DNA of 8,948 nt from Candidatus Woesearchaeota archaeon. Lineage in GTDB: Archaea; Nanobdellota; Nanobdellia; Woesearchaeales; UBA525. A program made the position numbers and the translations under genes. The notes beneath the pieces were generated by a model. The model saw nothing but the letters and a program-made list of their open reading frames with translations, was not told the DNA's origin and searched no databases. Of the stretch, positions 1 through 4,823 are shown in pieces (the stretch's first letter is position 1; each line of letters begins with the position of its first letter). The stretch lies in NCBI GenBank assembly GCA_027371725.1, contig DAHXMN010000021.1, positions 1-8,948 on the forward strand. The letters are read 5' to 3'.

Positions 1-46
1 ATCTTTATATCAGCTATGCATACACCGCATTATAGGAAAAGAAATA

Positions 47-181
47 TGCGGATGAGGGGAATTGAACCCCCGACTTCCAGATTGCTCAGGAAGACGCTTG
101 ACGCCGTGACAGGTCATCGCCTCTTCGGCTCGTCACTCATTCCCTATGAGTCTGGCGCTATAACCGCTAAGCCACATCCGC
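47..181 (-). tRNA. tRNA-Met (CAU), elongator, intron-containing
   Basis: Read on the minus strand, the acceptor 5' strand GCGGATG (181-175) pairs perfectly with CATCCGC (54-48), followed by discriminator A at 47. The D arm is GCTT-AGCGGTTA-TAGC. The anticodon stem CCAGA (155-151) pairs with TCTGG (81-77), and the loop reads C-T-CAT-A-A once an intron after position 37 is removed. The T arm is GGGGG-TTCAATT-CCCCT. No CCA is encoded. The GTGGCTTAGC..GTTATAGCG core is typical of archaeal elongator tRNA-Met. The initiator tRNA would have three G-C pairs in the anticodon stem, and tRNA-Ile2 (also CAU) has a different body, so elongator Met is the best call. Confidence 0.93.
83..144 (-). other. tRNA-Met intron (62 nt), canonical 37/38 position
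   Basis: The sequence between A37 (145) and A38 (82) must be removed to form the anticodon stem-loop. This is the usual archaeal site, cut by the splicing endonuclease at a bulge-helix-bulge. The intron has internal pairing such as GTGAC/GTCAC and GCC/GGC around GAAGA. It also carries a box C-like GCGATGA (120-114) and a box D-like CTGA (89-86) on the minus strand. The exact ends rest on the canonical-position rule and could be off by a base. Confidence 0.85.
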
Positions 182-222
182 GTTAGCACTTGGAGCCTGC
201 CCTGCGGGCAGACATCCGCGTT
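174..222 (-). repeat. Duplicated 5' end of tRNA-Met flanking a hairpin
   Basis: The 11-mer ACATCCGCGTT (plus strand) occurs at 174-184, where it covers the tRNA 5' acceptor strand, and again at 212-222. Between the copies lies a perfect six-pair hairpin, CTGCCC (197-202) with GGGCAG (206-211). The putative leader therefore starts with a copy of the mature tRNA 5' end. Confidence 0.6.
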
Positions 223-244
223 TTGTGCCGAGAGGAAGCACGAG

Positions 245-254
245 TTTTAAAAAG
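245..254 (-). promoter_or_regulatory. Probable TATA box for tRNA-Met transcript
   Basis: The minus strand reads CTTTTTAAAA. Its centre lies about 69 nt before the mature tRNA 5' end, so transcription would start near 223 and leave a leader of about 40 nt that RNase P would remove. The predicted start falls next to a second copy of the tRNA 5' acceptor strand at 220-213. Confidence 0.5.
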
Positions 255-277
255 GTTTAGGTTGCTGGGGAGCGTTT

Positions 278-655
278 TCAGCCAAGGTTGCCGAGCGTCT
301 TCTGGCAGACGTCCACCCAGCCCTGGAGCACGTCGACCTTCTTGCTCAGGTTCGCGTTCTGCGCCTGGAGCGCGGTCCGGTCGTCCCAGCAGCTCTGCAG
401 CTTGGCCGTGTCGTCGTTGATGATCGCGTCGCGCGCGCTGATGGTCTGGTTGAGGGACTCGTTGAGCGCCTGGAACTGCGTCACTGCCTCGTCGCGTTCC
501 GTCTGGAGCGCCGAAAGATTCGCTTGGAGGTCTGCGACCTGCGCGCTCAGGTTCGCGGTCTGCTCCGCGACGGCCGCGTCAATCTTCTGCTGGGACGAGC
601 ACCCCGCGAGGGCGAGGAGCGCGACCGCCACGAAAACGAGGAAAGCTCTCTTCAT
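278..655 (-). CDS. Small coiled-coil lipoprotein, unknown function
   Basis: A 125-residue secreted protein. Residues 1-18 form a signal peptide: K2-R3, a hydrophobic stretch at 5-17, then the lipobox L16-A17-G18-C19. C19 would be lipid-modified, placing the protein on the outside of the membrane. Residues 22-112 are rich in Ala, Gln, Leu and Asn with heptad-like spacing, so a mostly helical coiled coil is expected. C89 and C117 could form a disulfide. I chose the ATG at 655 because GGTGA lies five bases before it. An earlier in-frame ATG at 667 would add four residues and is possible. A TATA box at 702-709 would start transcription near 679. It resembles bacterial Lpp-type or phage spanin-like coils only in general character, and I do not recognise a family. 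Confidence 0.8.
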   Translation of the reverse strand: MKRAFLVFVAVALLALAGCSSQQKIDAAVAEQTANLSAQVADLQANLSALQTERDEAVTQFQALNESLNQTISARDAIINDDTAKLQSCWDDRTALQAQNANLSKKVDVLQGWVDVCQKTLGNLG

Positions 656-701
656 GCGGTTCACCATGCCTATTTTTAGTTGCACATCCTGAGCGGTTAA
701 C

Positions 702-709
702 TTTATAAA
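702..709. promoter_or_regulatory. Palindromic TATA box, divergent promoter
   Basis: TTTATAAA reads the same on both strands. Leftward it predicts a start near 679, about 24 nt before the lipoprotein ATG at 655. Rightward it predicts a start near 731-733, two to four bases before the first tRNA-like hairpin at 735. No comparable TATA box is visible just before tRNA-Ser at 928, so the hairpins and the tRNA may share this promoter. Confidence 0.55.
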
Positions 710-734
710 ACTACCTGAAGTCACGACGAACACT

Positions 735-927
735 GCCGACGTCGCATCCAGTCGCTCTCGCTCCTGGCGTGTCGTCGGCGGTCAGTCGTAAACTCCTTCC
801 TGCCGACGTCGCATACGGTCGCTATGGCTCCCGTCGCGCCGTCGTCAAAGGAAAGAATTGCCGACGTCGTATCCAGTCGCCCCTGGCTCTTGGCGCGTCG
901 TCGGCACTCACTCATAAGCTCGTTCGT
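735..927 (+). repeat. Array of three tRNA-Ser-derived hairpin units
   Basis: Units lie at 735-779, 802-846 and 860-905. Units 1 and 2 begin with GCCGACGTCGCAT, exactly the first 13 nt of the tRNA-Ser at 928; unit 3 has one change (GCCGACGTCGTAT). Units 1 and 3 end in CGTCGGC, the tRNA 3' acceptor strand, and unit 2 ends in CGTCGTC. Each folds as a single hairpin closed by this 7-bp acceptor-like stem. The inner stem varies together: CCAG/CTGG in unit 1, ACGG/CCGT in unit 2, CCAG/TTGG in unit 3. Non-Watson-Crick pairs are G-T on the plus strand, so the RNA is probably plus-sense. The 22-nt spacers after units 1 and 3 match at 15 of 22 positions, and the spacer after unit 2 is only 13 nt. This is a diverged tandem repeat of about 67 bp leading into the tRNA. 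Function unknown. Confidence 0.75.
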
Positions 928-1009
928 GCCGACGTCGCATAACCCGGTAGTGCGCCAGTCTCGAAAACTGGTCCCTCGTGGATTCCCGGTTCAAATCCGG
1001 GCGTCGGCG
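928..1009 (+). tRNA. tRNA-Ser (CGA)
   Basis: The acceptor stem GCCGACG (928-934) pairs with CGTCGGC (1002-1008), with discriminator G at 1009 as expected for serine. The D stem is GCAT/GTGC. The anticodon arm is CCAGT-CTCGAAA-ACTGG with anticodon CGA. The long variable arm has stem TCC/GGA around CTCGT, marking a class II tRNA. The T arm is CCCGG-TTCAAAT-CCGGG. There is no intron and no encoded CCA. The gene ends a series of related hairpins and is followed by a second copy of its own T arm and 3' end. Confidence 0.92.
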
Positions 1010-1013
1010 TTCA
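985..1013 (+). repeat. 29-bp direct repeat, copy 1 (inside tRNA-Ser)
   Basis: This stretch covers the T arm, the 3' acceptor strand, the discriminator and four following bases (TTCA). It recurs without a mismatch at 1078-1106, 93 bp downstream. Confidence 0.9.
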
Positions 1014-1069
1014 GGGGACTGAAGTCCCCTTCGCTTCGTGCCCTGATTTGAACAGGGTAAGGAACGAAG
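1013..1069. other. Two hairpins between the tRNA 3'-end copies, one an antisense T-arm minihelix
   Basis: AGGGGACT (1013-1020) pairs with AGTCCCCT (1023-1030). Next, CTTCGT (1034-1039) pairs with ACGAAG (1064-1069) and encloses CCCTG/CAGGG (1041-1045/1053-1057). Read on the minus strand, the inner hairpin is CCCTG-TTCAAAT-CAGGG, a textbook T arm with the standard T loop. With the outer stem it resembles an acceptor plus T-arm minihelix in the antisense direction. Confidence 0.6.
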
Positions 1070-1077
1070 TGACTGCA

Positions 1078-1106
1078 CCCGGTTCAAATCCGGGCGTCGG
1101 CGTTCA
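1078..1106 (+). repeat. 29-bp direct repeat, copy 2 (orphan tRNA 3' end)
   Basis: An exact copy of the T arm plus acceptor 3' strand of tRNA-Ser, without D or anticodon arms. No GCCGACG partner exists between 1014 and 1077. It could be a relic of tandem duplication or an attachment-site-like scar. The 64 bp between the copies is far too short for an integrated element, so any such element would have been deleted. Confidence 0.85.
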
Positions 1107-1115
1107 ACATCGTTC

Positions 1116-1125
1116 ATTAATACTA
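1116..1125 (+). promoter_or_regulatory. Possible TATA box for the DUF1858 gene
   Basis: ATTAATACTA is the only AT-rich motif at a suitable distance, predicting a start near 1147 and a leader of about 10-20 nt. A run of five T at 1134-1138 lies between it and the gene and may end the tRNA-Ser transcript. Confidence 0.4.
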
Positions 1126-1157
1126 GTTAGTTCATTTTTGTTAAGGTTACGAAATTG

Positions 1158-1475
1158 GTGAGTATCTTGACTGCTAAATCCGCGACTGAGAAGAAGCAGG
1201 ACGTGAAGCCTGCAGAGAAGCCCGTCCCGCAGCAGCACGTCACGAAGGAGATGCTCCTCGGCGAGGTCGTCGCGAAGCACCCGAAGGCCGCGTTCGTCAT
1301 GCTCCAGTACGGCCTGCACTGCATCGGGTGCCACGTCTCCTATTACGAGACGATCGAGCAGGGCTGCCTCGGCCATGGCATGCCGCCCCACGTCATGGAG
1401 GAGATGATCGAGGACGTGAACGCCTTCATTGCGGAGGAGGAGGCCGAGCAGAAGCTTCCCGCCGACGGGAAATAG
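1158..1475 (+). CDS. DUF1858 domain redox-disulfide protein
   Basis: About 105 residues. Residues 1-28 are a charged, probably disordered tail. Residues 30-95 match the DUF1858 family (hybrid-cluster-protein-associated redox disulfide domain): a short helix, then YGLHCIGCHVSYYETIEQGC with C55-x-x-C58 and C70, then GHGM and an acidic helix. Family members are small soluble proteins whose CxxC may be a redox disulfide or bind metal, and their exact role is not established. The start is uncertain. TTG 1155, GTG 1158 and TTG 1167 are all in frame. I prefer GTG 1158, but a GGTGA motif at 1157-1161 sits exactly five bases before TTG 1167, the spacing seen for the lipoprotein gene. No hybrid cluster protein gene is in view. 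Confidence 0.88.
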   Translation: MSILTAKSATEKKQDVKPAEKPVPQQHVTKEMLLGEVVAKHPKAAFVMLQYGLHCIGCHVSYYETIEQGCLGHGMPPHVMEEMIEDVNAFIAEEEAEQKLPADGK

Positions 1476-1494
1476 CCCCTGTTCTCTGTCCTTT

Positions 1495-1610
1495 GCGCGG
1501 GCGTCGCGGAGGATTTGTTCTCCCATCCGGTCCGAGAGATTGTCGACGACTCGTGATTATGGCTCAGGCCATACTCGTCGTCGAGTCTTAGTCCAAGGCG
1601 ACGCCCGCGC
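1495..1610 (+). other. Long inverted repeat with nested hairpin, candidate structured RNA
   Basis: GCGCGGGCGTCGC (1495-1507) and GCGACGCCCGCGC (1598-1610) are perfect 13-bp inverted repeats 90 bp apart. Inside, TATGGC-TCAG-GCCATA (1558-1573) forms a hairpin, extended by TCGACGAC pairing with GTCGTCGA across a small internal loop. A T-rich stretch follows at 1613-1637. The outer stem resembles a tRNA acceptor, but no D arm or anticodon can be placed, and the possible T arm on the minus strand has a poor loop. It may be the 3' end of the DUF1858 transcript or a separate small RNA. Confidence 0.5.
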
Positions 1611-1662
1611 CCTTTTCGGCGTTCTTTTCGCTTCTTATCGATTATATGCCCCAATCGTAAGG

Positions 1663-1670
1663 TTTTTAAA
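1663..1670 (+). promoter_or_regulatory. TATA box of the stalk operon
   Basis: TTTTTAAA predicts a start near 1693 and a leader of about 25 nt before the L1 ATG at 1718. The leader holds a Shine-Dalgarno AGGAG at 1707-1711. In methanogens L1 represses this operon by binding an rRNA-like site at the mRNA 5' end. A short GTTC/GAAC stem (1711-1726) overlaps the start here, but I cannot confirm the L1 site. Confidence 0.6.
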
Positions 1671-1717
1671 GGGGACGCTGTTCACTGCGAATACGACTAC
1701 TTCGGTAGGAGTTCAAG

Positions 1718-2365
1718 ATGATGAACGACAAGGAGCTCACGCAGGCAATCGAGACCTTGAAGAAGGGTTCTCAGCGCAAGTTCAAGCAGTCCTTCGACCT
1801 TATCGTGTCGCTCAAGGACCTCAACCTCAAGAATCCTGAGGAGCAGGTCGAATTCTTCACCCAGGTCCACGCGACGCTGGGCCGGAAGCGGAAGATCTGC
1901 GCCCTCGTCGGCCCGGAGATGGAGGACGACGCGAAGAAGGTCTTCGACACAGTCATCACGCTCCCGCAGTTCGACAAGCTCCAGAAGAAGGAGCTCAAGC
2001 GGATTGCGAGCGAGCACGAGTACTTCGTCGGCCAGGCGAACATCATGCCCAAGATCGCAGCCACGTGGGGCCGCGTCCTCGGCCCGAAGGGGAAGATGCC
2101 GAACCCGAAGGCGGGCTGCATCGTCCCGCCGAAAGCCCCCTTGGCGCCGCTCTACGAGAAGCTCCAGAAGACCGTCAAGGTGAGCGCGAAGAAGAGCCCG
2201 AACGTCCAGGTGCTCATCGGCACGGAGGAGATGTCCGTCGAGGATGTCGCGGACAACATCAAGACCGTCTTCGGCCAGATCATCCATCACCTTCCCAAGG
2301 AGCAGAACAACGTCAAGCACGGCTTCCTCAAGCTTACCATGAGCAAGCCGGTCAGGATACACTAA
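1718..2365 (+). CDS. rpl1: Large subunit ribosomal protein L1 (uL1)
   Basis: At 215 residues it has the normal length for archaeal L1. It forms the mobile L1 stalk of the large subunit and helps deacylated tRNA leave the E site. The family signature GPKGKMPNPKAG lies at about residues 121-133, followed by the second half of the split domain I with the conserved run ending FLKLTMSKPVRIH. The start is the first of two adjacent ATGs, six bases after AGGAG. It is the first gene of an L1-L10-P1 operon, and the L10 start lies 11 bp after its stop. In many archaea L11 precedes L1, but here a DUF1858 gene and a structured gap lie upstream. Autoregulation by L1 is known in methanogens and possible here. 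Confidence 0.97.
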   Translation: MMNDKELTQAIETLKKGSQRKFKQSFDLIVSLKDLNLKNPEEQVEFFTQVHATLGRKRKICALVGPEMEDDAKKVFDTVITLPQFDKLQKKELKRIASEHEYFVGQANIMPKIAATWGRVLGPKGKMPNPKAGCIVPPKAPLAPLYEKLQKTVKVSAKKSPNVQVLIGTEEMSVEDVADNIKTVFGQIIHHLPKEQNNVKHGFLKLTMSKPVRIH

Positions 2366-2376
2366 GGTCGATCGCC

Positions 2377-3369
2377 ATGACAGCGCAGAGCCACCACGTC
2401 TCCGACGCCAAGAAGTCCGTCGTCAAGGACTTCACCCAGCTGATCGACTCCTACCCGATCGTGGGCATCGTCAACATGGAGAACCTGCCCGCGCCGCAGC
2501 TCCAGCGGATGCGCGCATCCCTCAGGGCGCAGGGCGTCGTCCTCCGCATGACCAAGCAGCGCCTCATCTACAAGGCGCTCGAACAGTCCAAGAAACCGGG
2601 CGTTGTCAAGCTCAAGGAGCACGTCACCGGCATGCCCGCCATGATTTTCACCAGGGAGAACCCGTTCGCGCTCTTCAAGCTCCTCAAGAAGAACCAGTCG
2701 AAAGCGCCGATCAAGGGCGGCCAGAAGGCCCCGGACGAGATCATCGTCCCCGCCGGCCCGACGAGCTTCGCGCCCGGCCCCGTCATCGGCGAGCTCGGCA
2801 GCGTCGGGATCAAGACCATGATCCAGGACGGCAAGATCGCCATCAAGGAGGACAGCCGCGTCGCGAAACCGGGCGACATCATCAGCCCGAAGCTCGCCGG
2901 CCTCCTCACGAGACTGGGCATCGAGCCGATGCGCATCGGCCTCGGCCTCATGGCCGCGTACGAGAACGGCGAGATCCTCACGCGAGTCGTGCTCGACGTC
3001 GACGAGGAGGCCTACATCAAGAAGATCGGGACCGCGCACAACGAGGCCATCGCGCTCGCGATGGAGATCGCGTACCCGACCAAGGAGACCACGGACAAGC
3101 TCCTCCAGAAGGCGTTCATGGACGCTGTCACCCTCGCCCTCGACAAGAACGTCGTGAACGGCGAGACCGTCAAGCCGCTCCTCGGCAAGGCGTACGCCAT
3201 GAGCCTCGCGCTCTCCGGCCTGCTCCCTGACGAGGCGCTCAGCGCGGAGGCGAAGGCTGCGCAGGCGGTCACGCCCGCCGCGCATGCGCCTGCTGAGCAC
3301 AAGACGGAGAAGAAGGAGGAGAAGAAGCCTGAGGAGGCCGCTGCCGGTCTCGGCTCGCTCTTCGGATAA
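2377..3369 (+). CDS. rpl10: Ribosomal stalk protein L10 / P0 (uL10)
   Basis: 330 residues, typical of archaeal P0. Residues 1-105 are the rRNA-binding domain (VVKDFTQLIDSYPIVGIVNM, then MRASLR and the MTKQRL region). Residues about 110-190 form the archaeal/eukaryotic insertion domain (FAPGPVIGELGSVGIKTMIQ). Helices after about 210 bind P1 dimers. An Ala/Lys/Glu-rich hinge ends in GLGSLFG, the hydrophobic tail that contacts elongation factor GTPases. The ATG at 2377 was chosen because it lies 11 bp after the L1 stop with AGGT upstream; the frame opens earlier only inside L1. The last 58 coding bases before the final codons are identical to the tail of P1. Confidence 0.97.
   Translation: MTAQSHHVSDAKKSVVKDFTQLIDSYPIVGIVNMENLPAPQLQRMRASLRAQGVVLRMTKQRLIYKALEQSKKPGVVKLKEHVTGMPAMIFTRENPFALFKLLKKNQSKAPIKGGQKAPDEIIVPAGPTSFAPGPVIGELGSVGIKTMIQDGKIAIKEDSRVAKPGDIISPKLAGLLTRLGIEPMRIGLGLMAAYENGEILTRVVLDVDEEAYIKKIGTAHNEAIALAMEIAYPTKETTDKLLQKAFMDAVTLALDKNVVNGETVKPLLGKAYAMSLALSGLLPDEALSAEAKAAQAVTPAAHAPAEHKTEKKEEKKPEEAAAGLGSLFG
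3308..3365 (+). repeat. 58-bp direct repeat, copy in P0 tail
   Basis: Identical base for base to 3639-3696 in the P1 gene. The copy covers the Lys/Glu block and the GLGSLFG tail. Identity at third codon positions over the whole stretch points to recent gene conversion between the two stalk genes, not only to selection on the protein. Confidence 0.9.
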
Positions 3370-3406
3370 GACCTGAGAGGATTCATAGTTCAAGGAGGGG
3401 AAGAAG

Positions 3407-3700
3407 ATGGAGTATGTGTATGCTGCAATGGTCCTGCACAAGGCGGGGAAGGGAATCACTGAGAGCTCGATCAAGAAGGTCCTCGAGGCCGCCGGCGTCC
3501 AGGTGGATGACGGCCGCGTGAAGGCCCTCGTCGCCGCGCTCCAGGGCGTGAACATCGACGAGGCGATCAAGAACGCCGCGCCGGTCGCCGCAGCGGCCCC
3601 TGTCGCCGCGCACGCGCCTGCCGAGAAGAAGGAGGAGAAGAAGAAGGAGGAGAAGAAGCCTGAGGAGGCCGCTGCCGGTCTCGGCTCGCTCTTCGGCTGA
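3407..3700 (+). CDS. rpl12: Ribosomal stalk protein P1 (aL12)
   Basis: A 97-residue acidic stalk protein. Residues 1-58 are the dimerising helical domain (MEYVYAAMVLHKAGKGITE at the N-terminus, VNIDEAIK near its end). Residues 60-75 are an Ala/Pro hinge. Residues 76-88 are a Lys/Glu block, and the tail GLGSLFG is the factor-binding motif. Several P1 dimers sit on P0 and recruit aEF1A and aEF2. A strong Shine-Dalgarno GGAGGGG (3394-3400) lies six bases before the ATG, in keeping with the need for more copies of P1 than of P0. The usual archaeal tail is closer to MGLFG or ALFG, so GLGSLFG is slightly unusual but is shared with P0 here. Confidence 0.96.
   Translation: MEYVYAAMVLHKAGKGITESSIKKVLEAAGVQVDDGRVKALVAALQGVNIDEAIKNAAPVAAAAPVAAHAPAEKKEEKKKEEKKPEEAAAGLGSLFG
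3639..3696 (+). repeat. 58-bp direct repeat, copy in P1 tail
   Basis: Partner of 3308-3365. The identity stops exactly at the last codon, where P0 has GGA TAA and P1 has GGC TGA. Confidence 0.9.
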
Positions 3701-3751
3701 GCTCCTTCTCGTCTCAAACCGTTTTCCCTTTACTCATCAGTGTTGATTAGC

Positions 3752-4771
3752 ATGGCTTCGAAGAAGAGAGCGGCGGATGCGCAGGAAGCTCCTGACGCGC
3801 CGGCCGCGGAACGGACACGCTCGGCCTCCGAGCAGGCTTCTGCAGTCCCTGCATCTGCTGCATCCTCGTCCGGTCCTCTTCCGGCATTCGACTCGATGAG
3901 CGTCGACGACCTCCTGAAACGGCTCGACATCGTGAAGCGCGAGGTCCAGGAGCTCAAGGCGAAGGTCGCTGCAGCCAACAAGAAGAAGGAGGCCGCCTTC
4001 CGGAAGAAGCAGGAGGTCGGCAAGCAGATCGCCGAGAAGATCGGCGAGATCACGGGCAGCCGCTCCGAGCGCAACGCGATCACCGGCGAGGTGCGTGAGC
4101 TCAAGCGGCAGCGCGACACGCTCAACCAGCAGATCCGCGAGAAGGTCGCGGAGATTAAGACGCTTACCGCCGCCAACCAGGACGTCATGGACCGGTTCGA
4201 CCGGAAGAACAATCCGGTGGCGCTCCAGAAGATGATCGAGGCGCTCGAGTTCAAGCTCGAGACGCAGCCCATGGGCTTCGAGGCGGAGCAGAAGCTCACG
4301 AAGAAGATCAAGGATCTCAAAAAGCAGTTCAACGAGGTCAAGGGCAAGGCCGCGGTCTTCGAGCAGCTCCGCGAACGCTCCAAGGAGATCGACGCGCTCA
4401 AGCGCGAGGCGAACAAGTACCATCGCCAGGTGCAGGAGCACGCCCAGTCTTCCCAGTCGAAGCATGAGGCGCTCCTCTCTGAGTCCAAGGAGATCGACGG
4501 CTACAAGAAGCAGGAGGAGGAGCGGTACCAGGAGTTCCTCGTCCTGAAGAAGGCGTACGTCGACCTCAACCAGCAGCTCAAGGATCGTGTGGCCGAGCTC
4601 CAGGCGATCAAGGACGTGCTGAACAAACAGAACGTCAAGATCAAGGAGGAGCAGAAGGAGGAGGAGCTCAAGACCCTCAAGGAGCGCGCCCAGGAGGCTG
4701 AGGAGAAGGTCCGGACCCGCAAGAAGCTCACCACGGAGGACCTCCTCGCCCTGCAAGGATTGAAGAAGTAG
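3752..4771 (+). CDS. COG1340-type archaeal coiled-coil protein
   Basis: 339 residues. Residues 1-46 are an Ala/Ser/Pro-rich, probably disordered tail. From about 50 to 330 the sequence is almost all charged heptads (Lys, Glu, Gln, Leu), so a long coiled coil is expected. The central stretch EALEFKLETQPMGFEAEQ (163-180), followed by LTKKIKDLKKQ, matches the conserved hinge of COG1340 proteins, where a conserved Leu-Glu pair precedes a short break before the returning helix. There is no signal peptide or membrane segment. The family occurs in many archaea and its function is unknown. I chose ATG 3752; GTG 3740 would add four residues. It lies 51 bp after P1 with no clear TATA box, so read-through from the stalk operon is possible. 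Confidence 0.85.
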   Translation: MASKKRAADAQEAPDAPAAERTRSASEQASAVPASAASSSGPLPAFDSMSVDDLLKRLDIVKREVQELKAKVAAANKKKEAAFRKKQEVGKQIAEKIGEITGSRSERNAITGEVRELKRQRDTLNQQIREKVAEIKTLTAANQDVMDRFDRKNNPVALQKMIEALEFKLETQPMGFEAEQKLTKKIKDLKKQFNEVKGKAAVFEQLRERSKEIDALKREANKYHRQVQEHAQSSQSKHEALLSESKEIDGYKKQEEERYQEFLVLKKAYVDLNQQLKDRVAELQAIKDVLNKQNVKIKEEQKEEELKTLKERAQEAEEKVRTRKKLTTEDLLALQGLKK

Positions 4772-4815
4772 GTCTTTTCCGTCGTTCTTCTTTATTCAGT
4801 CTTTCTTTTCTATCA
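4772..4815 (+). terminator. Pyrimidine-rich probable termination region
   Basis: Runs of T such as TTTT at 4775-4778, TTCTTCTTTATT and TTTCTTTTC follow the stop codon, as expected for archaeal U-tract termination. Within it TTTATT (4791-4796) could also serve as a weak TATA element for the structured element starting at 4824. Confidence 0.4.
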
Positions 4816-4823
4816 GCTCTCAA

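Noticed and set aside
735..905. CRISPR array
   Set aside because: Only three units, each a full hairpin, with short and partly related spacers (22, 13 and 22 nt). No leader or cas genes, and the repeats derive from the adjacent tRNA.
928..1106. tRNA-Ser with an intron in the T arm spanning the two 29-bp copies
   Set aside because: The tRNA at 928-1009 is complete without removing anything, so a duplication is the simpler reading.
908..1117. Minus-strand frame encoding RRRPDLNR-type repeats
   Set aside because: This is the familiar false translation of tRNA 3' ends read antisense; the DNA is tRNA-Ser and its duplicated end.
1495..1610. Minus-strand class II tRNA gene
   Set aside because: An acceptor-like stem exists, but no D arm with GG, no anticodon arm, and a T loop (AACAAAT) that breaks the consensus.
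2362..3717. Long minus-strand open frame of 451 codons opposite L10 and P1
   Set aside because: It is the antisense of well-recognised ribosomal genes in GC-rich DNA, with low-complexity Arg/Leu/Asp composition. Similar mirrors exist at 1697-2362 and 3737-4756.
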